Shown here: positions 59,154 through 64,000 of the stretch, in pieces
How positions within the stretch are numbered: position 1 is the stretch's first letter
How the letters are laid out: every line of letters begins with the position of its first letter
From: Kribbella sindirgiensis
Lineage (GTDB): Bacteria; Actinomycetota; Actinomycetes; Propionibacteriales; Kribbellaceae
Reading direction: 5' to 3'
DNA length: 64,000 nt
NCBI RefSeq assembly: GCF_004331435.1
Contig: NZ_SJKA01000029.1
Location: forward strand, 1-64,000
The notes under the pieces: model-generated
What the model saw: the letters and a program-made list of their open reading frames with translations, nothing else
What the model was told of the DNA's origin: nothing
The model's database searches: none
Program-made: the position numbers and the translations under genes

Positions 59154-60233
59154 TCACTGGTCCAGCTCCTTCGGAGAGTCGAGCCCGAGATCCTCGAGCA
59201 GCGAACGGAACTTCTGCTTGGCCGCGTCCAGGCTGGACGCGAACGTCACGGACTTCTCGGCCGGCTGCGACCAGATCGGCTGCAGCGCGTGCGCGGCATC
59301 GAGGCAGCGCGGAACCCAGGTCGCCATCCACTCGCCGAACAGCGCCTTGTTGGCCTCGCCGTACTCCGCGTCGCGGGTCAGCAGCCGGAACAGGTTGCGG
59401 GTGTAGCCGAGATCGCCGGTGCCGACGATGGTCGGCGTGATGTAGTCGCCGTTCCGCGCGGCGATCTGCATCACCAGCTCGGTCCGGAACAGCGATCCGA
59501 CCAGCTGCTCGAAGACGATGTTGGTGGCGAAGAGCAGCTCGCACCAGTCGCCCACGGCGGTCAGCCGCTCGACCGCCTCACGCGTCGGCTGCCATTCCGG
59601 CGCGCTCTTCCAGACCTCTTGGTGGGCGGCGCCGTCGAACGGTACGTCGGCCTCCGACAGGTCGAGGTTGAACAAGGCGAGGTCCTGCGCGAAGCGCATC
59701 TTGTGGGCGGCGTTGACGGCGACCGCAGTGTTGATCATGTTCGTCGGGCCGGACCGCTGGATGCTCGTGAACACATGCAGGGCGAGGCCGTTCTCGGCGT
59801 GCATCCAGGCGCCCAGGTTGCGCTCGATGAACGTCAGCCAGGCCGGGTTCCAGGCGTCGTACGCTCTGGCCCGCTTGGCGTTCTGCAGGCCGAGGTCGAC
59901 CTGGCGGACGATCGCGGAGTTGTTCCGGTAGATCGTCTGGTTCCACTCCTCGTTCGGGTCGAGGAACGCGTGCCAGTTCGACGACTTCGCGGCCGTCCAC
60001 TCCTTCGGGTAGCCGCCGGGACCGTCGCCGAAGCCGTAGATCCAGCCCTGGCTCAGGTGCCGCTCCGGGTCCGGCTGCACGTCGACGGTGACGTCCTCGT
60101 ACATCGTCGCGCGCAGCTTGGCCGGCTTGTAGTAGTTGTACGCGCGGCTGGTCGAGCTCGGGAACTCCAGCGCGCCGGCCTCGGAGTCGGTGAACTCGAT
60201 CGTCGGGAAACTGCGCTGCTTGGTTTCTGTCAT
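59154..60233 (-). CDS. mimC: Monooxygenase hydroxylase small (beta) subunit
   Basis: The 359-residue protein is the beta subunit of the soluble diiron monooxygenase hydroxylase. It has the ferritin-like helical fold of the alpha subunit but lacks a full set of iron ligands and serves as scaffold. Recognisable parts are TSRAYNYYKPAKLRATMYED, GWIYGFGDGPGGYPKEWTAA, SNWHAFLDPNEEWNQTIYRN and AFDAWNPAW-like RAYDAWNPAWLTFIERNLGA. The ATG at 60233 behind GGAG is preferred to an ATG four codons earlier that overlaps mimB. Confidence 0.95.
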   Translation of the reverse strand: MTETKQRSFPTIEFTDSEAGALEFPSSTSRAYNYYKPAKLRATMYEDVTVDVQPDPERHLSQGWIYGFGDGPGGYPKEWTAAKSSNWHAFLDPNEEWNQTIYRNNSAIVRQVDLGLQNAKRARAYDAWNPAWLTFIERNLGAWMHAENGLALHVFTSIQRSGPTNMINTAVAVNAAHKMRFAQDLALFNLDLSEADVPFDGAAHQEVWKSAPEWQPTREAVERLTAVGDWCELLFATNIVFEQLVGSLFRTELVMQIAARNGDYITPTIVGTGDLGYTRNLFRLLTRDAEYGEANKALFGEWMATWVPRCLDAAHALQPIWSQPAEKSVTFASSLDAAKQKFRSLLEDLGLDSPKELDQ

Positions 60234-60234
60234 C

Positions 60235-61263
60235 TCAGGCTCCATCGCTGGTCGCTGGGCTGGTGAACTTGTCGTAGAAGACCTGGTCCTTCGGCACGTT
60301 GCTTGCCTCCAGCAACGTCAGGGCGGCGTCGACCATCGGCGGCGGGCCGCACAGGTAGACCTCGGTGCGGTGCAGCTCCGGCTCCCGCCGTTCGACGACA
60401 TCGGTGACGTTGCCCTCCTCCACCTGGAGCCCGTCCGAGCCCTGAGCCGACTCGGACAGACACGCGACGAACTCGACCCCAAGCTCCTCGATCGCGTCCA
60501 GGTAGAACAGGTCGGCCGCCGTACGGGCGCCGTAGTAGAAGCGGACCGGACGCGTACTGTCGGTCTCCTTCAGGTGCCGCAGGATCGACAGGATCGGCGC
60601 CATCCCCGCACCGCCGGCCACACACACCACCGGCAGCACGTGGCCGTCCTTGAGCGTCGACGACCCGTACGGCCCGGTCATGGAGATCTCGTCGCCGACC
60701 GCCAGGCCGTCGTCGAGCAGGCCGGAGAACCGGCCGCCGGGGTACTTCTTGATCAGGAACTCGATCTCGCCCGAAGGTGTCGATGGTGTCGTCGCCATCG
60801 AGAACGAGCGGTGTTCGTCGGTGCCGGGGATGGTCAGGTCGACGTACTGCCCCGGCTTGAAGTCGAACTGTTCGGCGGGTTCCAGCCGCAGCGACACGAT
60901 GTCGCGGGTGACGGGTTCGATCGCCGCGACCCGTGTCCCCACGGTCCGGATCGGGATCCCGCCGAGCAGTTCGTCCTCGTCGTAGTTGAGCAGCTCGATC
61001 GTGCAGTCGCTGTACGCGTGCGACTTGCAGAGCAGCACGTACCCCTCGGCCACTTCCGCGTCGTTGCAGGCGAAGGTCGAGTAGCGCTCCATCTGGATGT
61101 CGCCCTCGAGCAGGTACGACTTGCATGCCGAGCACTGCCCTTCCCGGCAGCCGTGCATCAGATGGATCCCCTGCCGGAACGCGGCGTCCAGGATCTTCTC
61201 CTCCTCGCCGACCTCCATCTCGATGCCGACCGGTTCGAACTGGATACGGTGTTTGTCGGCCAC
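60235..61263 (-). CDS. mimB: Monooxygenase reductase, [2Fe-2S]/FAD/NADH
   Basis: The 342-residue protein feeds electrons from NADH to the hydroxylase. The plant-type ferredoxin domain holds Cys39, Cys44, Cys47 and Cys79 (GCREGQCSACKSYLL and VLLCKSHAY). The FAD motif is HRSFSMATTP (RxYS variant), followed by the NAD-binding GGAGMAPILSILRHL and the C-terminal YLCGPPPMVDAAL. GAGGAGG precedes the GTG start. It is the second gene of the operon, as in mimABCD and prmABCD. Confidence 0.96.
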   Translation of the reverse strand: MADKHRIQFEPVGIEMEVGEEEKILDAAFRQGIHLMHGCREGQCSACKSYLLEGDIQMERYSTFACNDAEVAEGYVLLCKSHAYSDCTIELLNYDEDELLGGIPIRTVGTRVAAIEPVTRDIVSLRLEPAEQFDFKPGQYVDLTIPGTDEHRSFSMATTPSTPSGEIEFLIKKYPGGRFSGLLDDGLAVGDEISMTGPYGSSTLKDGHVLPVVCVAGGAGMAPILSILRHLKETDSTRPVRFYYGARTAADLFYLDAIEELGVEFVACLSESAQGSDGLQVEEGNVTDVVERREPELHRTEVYLCGPPPMVDAALTLLEASNVPKDQVFYDKFTSPATSDGA

Positions 61264-61273
61264 CGGGACCTCC

Positions 61274-62911
61274 TCAGGCCGCAGGCTTGGTGCCGTTGGC
61301 CCGGTACGCCGCCACGTGGGCCTCGCGGTCGGCGTCGGACATCTCGTTCAGCAGCACGTTCGGGCTCATGAACGTGTTGCCGCGGACGTCGTCGAGGGTC
61401 CACAGCTTCTTCGGGTCGTCCAGGTCCAGGTGCGGCTGCCCGATCAGGGTCTTGCCGTCGTCACGCACGTACCCGAGGTCCTGGACGATGTCGGCCAGAT
61501 CCTTGTTGTGGTGCAGGGTCTCCCACTCGCGGAACCCGGTCAGGCGGCCCATGTTCGGTGTCGGCCGGCCGTCGTACTCGCCGCGGAACGCGACCGCGTC
61601 GGTCCAGTAGCACGTCTCCGAGCAGTACGTGCGCCACTGGTCGTCGACCTTCTCGACCACCATGTCCTCGCGGATCAGCGCCGGCACCATGCACGTCCAG
61701 CAGCGGTGCGGGTACTGGTACCCGACCTCCTCGAACGCGATCGGCTTGTTCCGGCCCGGGTACGCGAGCCGGTTGTAGTTCTCCCACCACTTGCCGTACT
61801 TCGAGTACCAGCCCGGGTACTTGTGCTCGAACCACTCGAAGTCCTTGTCGGTCATCGCGTCGATCCGCCAGTAGTTCACCGGCCAGCCGGTCGCGAAGAA
61901 CCGCGCCACCTCGTGCACGTACCCCTTGTTGGTGATCCGGTTCCACGCTTCCTCGACCAGGTCGTGCGGAATCGTGAGCCCGTACTTCTCCAGCGGCAGC
62001 AGGTAGCTGCGGTAGTAGTCGTCGTAGATCCAGCGCCGCCACATCTCGGCGTACGACTCGCGGTCCTTGCGGCGGTCCTTCGTCCCGTACTCGATGAACG
62101 TGCCGATCGCGGCGTCCACGACACAGTGGTTGTTCCACCACGCGTACCGCAGGTCACGCTCCAGCAGCGGCCGGTTGCGCTCGTCGGCCAGTGCCATCAG
62201 CAGGATCGAGTACCCGTTGCTGATGTGCCGCGACTCGTCGGACTGCACCGAGTGGAACACGGTCGGCAGCAGGTAGTCGCCGTTCGCGGCCGCCTCGTCG
62301 GGCATCGCGACGAACAACGTGTTGGTGAACGCGGTCTCGGCGACCACGGTCAGGTAGATGTTCGCGGCGGTGATCGCGTCACCGGTGATGAACCCCTCGC
62401 CGAACTGCCGGCCGATGGTGCCCGCGTAGTTGTTCGCGAACGCCTTCTCGGTCATGTCGAACCCGGCCGGGTCGATGTAGTTGTTCATGTACAGGCGCTT
62501 GAGGTTCATCTGGATCGTCGAGTGCCTGACCTCGTCGATCATCTGCACCGCGAGCCCGTTGTGGATCTCCGGGTTCGGTACGGCGTCGATCGCCATCGGC
62601 ATCGCCCGCGCGGCCGAGATCTCCGGGAACGGGATGATGCTGAGGAACAGCTTCTGCCACTCCAGCCAGCGCTGCTGCACCTGGCGGAACATGTTCCCGC
62701 GGATGGCGCCGTCCATGGCGCCGTACACGCGGTTGTCCTTCTCCTCCTCCATCGGGAAGTAGGACCGCATGATCTGCTTCAGCGGGTCCTTCTTCGGCGC
62801 CTTCTCGAAGGTGTAGTCGGTGCCGAACCGGGTCGCCGGGGTCGCGAACGTCGGTTCCCAGGACAGCTCGGTGATCTTGGCGTGCGCCTTGGTGAGACTC
62901 TGCCTGCTCAA
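61274..62911 (-). CDS. mimA: Propane/phenol-type soluble diiron monooxygenase, hydroxylase large (alpha) subunit
   Basis: The 545-residue protein holds the diiron centre that activates oxygen and hydroxylates the substrate. Iron ligands by motif are Glu97 (PFPEISAAR), Glu127 and His130 (IDEVRHSTIQ), Glu192 (VVAETAFTN), and Glu226 and His229 (SDESRHISNG). The segment IEYGTKDRRKDRESYAEMWR and the C-terminal CWTCMVPALIREDMV belong to this family. Its length and gene order place it with MimA of mycobacteria and PrmA of Rhodococcus or Gordonia, which oxidise propane, phenol, acetone or related compounds; the substrate cannot be decided. Translation starts at TTG after GGAGG. It is first in a ten-gene operon. 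Confidence 0.95.
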   Translation of the reverse strand: MSRQSLTKAHAKITELSWEPTFATPATRFGTDYTFEKAPKKDPLKQIMRSYFPMEEEKDNRVYGAMDGAIRGNMFRQVQQRWLEWQKLFLSIIPFPEISAARAMPMAIDAVPNPEIHNGLAVQMIDEVRHSTIQMNLKRLYMNNYIDPAGFDMTEKAFANNYAGTIGRQFGEGFITGDAITAANIYLTVVAETAFTNTLFVAMPDEAAANGDYLLPTVFHSVQSDESRHISNGYSILLMALADERNRPLLERDLRYAWWNNHCVVDAAIGTFIEYGTKDRRKDRESYAEMWRRWIYDDYYRSYLLPLEKYGLTIPHDLVEEAWNRITNKGYVHEVARFFATGWPVNYWRIDAMTDKDFEWFEHKYPGWYSKYGKWWENYNRLAYPGRNKPIAFEEVGYQYPHRCWTCMVPALIREDMVVEKVDDQWRTYCSETCYWTDAVAFRGEYDGRPTPNMGRLTGFREWETLHHNKDLADIVQDLGYVRDDGKTLIGQPHLDLDDPKKLWTLDDVRGNTFMSPNVLLNEMSDADREAHVAAYRANGTKPAA

Positions 62912-62971
62912 TTGGGGCCTCCATCATCGGGGTTGAGAAGAGATGAAAGCCGCCGATCGGAGGTCTCTGTG

Positions 62972-62984
62972 TCTCAATGTGAGA
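62972..62984. promoter_or_regulatory. Candidate activator site between mimA and mimR
   Basis: TCTCA-ATG-TGAGA is a short perfect palindrome within GTGTCTCAATGTGAGATGG, in the 141-bp gap between the divergent mimA and regulator genes. AcoR-type activators bind upstream sites of the form GTCTCA-N-TGAGAC. It lies 61 bp before the mimA start codon and 69 bp before the regulator start. The operon promoter itself was not recognised; no -24/-12 element is visible. Confidence 0.5.
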
Positions 62985-63052
62985 TGGCGGTCCCGCGCCA
63001 GGCCGCTACCGTGGGAGCAGTTCCGCTGGTGACGGACGTGAAGGAGACGGCC

Positions 63053-64000
63053 ATGGGCGCTGCGCAACCGGTCCGCGATCCGATCAAGTTCTCGTGGGAG
63101 CGTTCACACGCCTCGCAGGTGGACATCGACCGTCCGGCGCCCGTGTACTTCGACCGGATCGACCGGGAGACCACGCTGATGCGGGCGGCCCGGCCGGTCA
63201 TCGACGCGCTGTCGGCGGAGCTCCACAACGAGCCGGTCTGCATCATCCTGACCGACGCGAAGGGCGTCGTCCTCGACCGCCGCGGCGGCGACCCCGCCCT
63301 GCTCCGGCGCCTGGACTCGGTCGACCTCGCCCCCGGATTCCAGTACGCCGAGTCCGCGGTCGGGACCAACGGGATCGGTACGGCGCTCGAGGTCTGCGGA
63401 CCGATCCTGGTCGACGGCGCCGAGCACTACAACGGGAAGCTGCGGATGTTCTCCTGCGCCGGCGCCCCGATCACGCATCCGGTCACCGGCGGCCTGCTCG
63501 GCGTACTGGACATCACCACCCAGGCCAGGAACTCGAACTCGATCCTGCTGTCGTTCGCCAAACTCGCGGCGCGGCGGATCCACGAGCGGGTCGTCGAGGA
63601 GGCGAACGCGCTCGACCACGCCCTGCTCAGTGACTACTACGCCGCCTGCCGGCACAGCGGCGGACCGGTGCTCGCGCTCGGCGACGAGGTCTTCATGATG
63701 AACGCCTACGTGCAGGCGCGCTTCGACGCCGTCGACCAGGCGGCCCTGATCGACCGCACCCGCGACGCGCGCGGCGGCACGAAACCGCAGGTCTTCCTCA
63801 CCGATCTGCCCAGCGGAACCACCGCCCGGATGGCCTACCGGCCGACCTTCGTCGGCGACACCCTCGCCGGCGGGGTGATCCAGATCAAGGAGCAAGGTCT
63901 CCCGGCCCGCGGGCATCAGGTGACGCGCCTCCCGGTGGTCCCCGGGACGACCGGAACCAGCGCGGTCTGGCAGCACATCATCCAGGAGATGCTGCACGCG
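63053..64000 (+). CDS. mimR: AcoR/MimR-type GAF-domain regulator, N-terminal part
   Basis: The open frame starts at ATG 63053 (GGAG eight bases upstream, within AAGGAGACGGCC) and runs off the right edge without a stop, so only 316 residues are seen. The start KFSWERSHASQVDIDRPAPV is the sensor region of AcoR-like activators. A GAF domain follows (VCIILTDAKGVVLDRRGGDP, then YAESAVGTNGIGTALEV and GGLLGVLDITT). The C-terminal part probably holds an AAA+ or helix-turn-helix output, not seen here. Its divergent place before mimA matches MimR in mycobacteria, needed for mim expression. Confidence 0.88.
   Translation, partial: MGAAQPVRDPIKFSWERSHASQVDIDRPAPVYFDRIDRETTLMRAARPVIDALSAELHNEPVCIILTDAKGVVLDRRGGDPALLRRLDSVDLAPGFQYAESAVGTNGIGTALEVCGPILVDGAEHYNGKLRMFSCAGAPITHPVTGGLLGVLDITTQARNSNSILLSFAKLAARRIHERVVEEANALDHALLSDYYAACRHSGGPVLALGDEVFMMNAYVQARFDAVDQAALIDRTRDARGGTKPQVFLTDLPSGTTARMAYRPTFVGDTLAGGVIQIKEQGLPARGHQVTRLPVVPGTTGTSAVWQHIIQEMLHA

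Noticed and set aside
62912..63052. Sigma-54 promoter (-24/-12) for mimA
   Set aside because: No TGGCAC-N5-TTGC-like element on the proper strand, and sigma-54 is generally missing in actinobacteria.

Overview
The window is high-GC, gene-dense DNA (about 70% G+C by eye) from an actinobacterium. The evidence is a 16S rRNA start of actinobacterial type, a LexA/LysM gene pair with actinobacterial SOS boxes, a class II NrdJ/NrdR pair, a fused SecDF, a MacS-like DUF5931 kinase, Tat-exported enzymes, an Rv0909-like small protein and the order miaB-miaA-dapF-hflX. Codon habits (frequent GTAC) and gene content suggest Propionibacteriales, possibly Kribbella, but that is an inference. No phage, complete transposon, tRNA or CRISPR array was seen.

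Layout. 0-1 kb: start of a 16S rRNA gene reading off the left edge, with a long leader. 1-7.5 kb: accessory genes, namely a methyltransferase, a KTSC protein, HTH and small hypothetical proteins, a caspase/CHAT-like protein, an aldo/keto reductase, and a lower-GC two-gene cassette with a PD-(D/E)XK nuclease signature. 7.6-21 kb: nucleotide metabolism and DNA damage, namely nrdR-nrdJ with paired NrdR boxes, an exporter with a divergent CsoR-type repressor, a nucleoside hydrolase, a TetR regulator divergent from a GNAT enzyme, a ChiZ-like LysM protein divergent from lexA, a glutathione peroxidase, and dinG-ligase. 21-30 kb: four palindromic ~50-bp repeats, secDF, a MacRS-like two-component system, an M6 metalloprotease and hflX.

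30-49 kb carries the housekeeping set miaB, miaA, dapF and hflX on the minus strand, but spread apart by accessory blocks. These include a DUF5937/ArsR-like regulator with two lipoproteins. A second block (GNAT, SIS protein, N-acylamino acid racemase, D-aminoacylase, M20 hydrolase) resembles the known N-succinylation route from D- to L-amino acids. Others are gamma-glutamyltransferase, an ECF sigma factor with a membrane partner, small acidic proteins and secreted phosphoesterase and amidohydrolase enzymes.

53.7-64 kb is a propane/phenol-type soluble diiron monooxygenase operon (mim/prm type). It reads mimA-mimB-mimC-mimD, amidohydrolase, MIP18/DUF59 protein, Zn alcohol dehydrogenase, divergent GroEL, a small protein and an ArsR regulator, almost all translationally coupled. 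An AcoR/MimR-type regulator starts divergently upstream and runs off the right edge. The operon probably oxidises a short alkane, ketone or related growth substrate, with a dedicated chaperonin for assembly.
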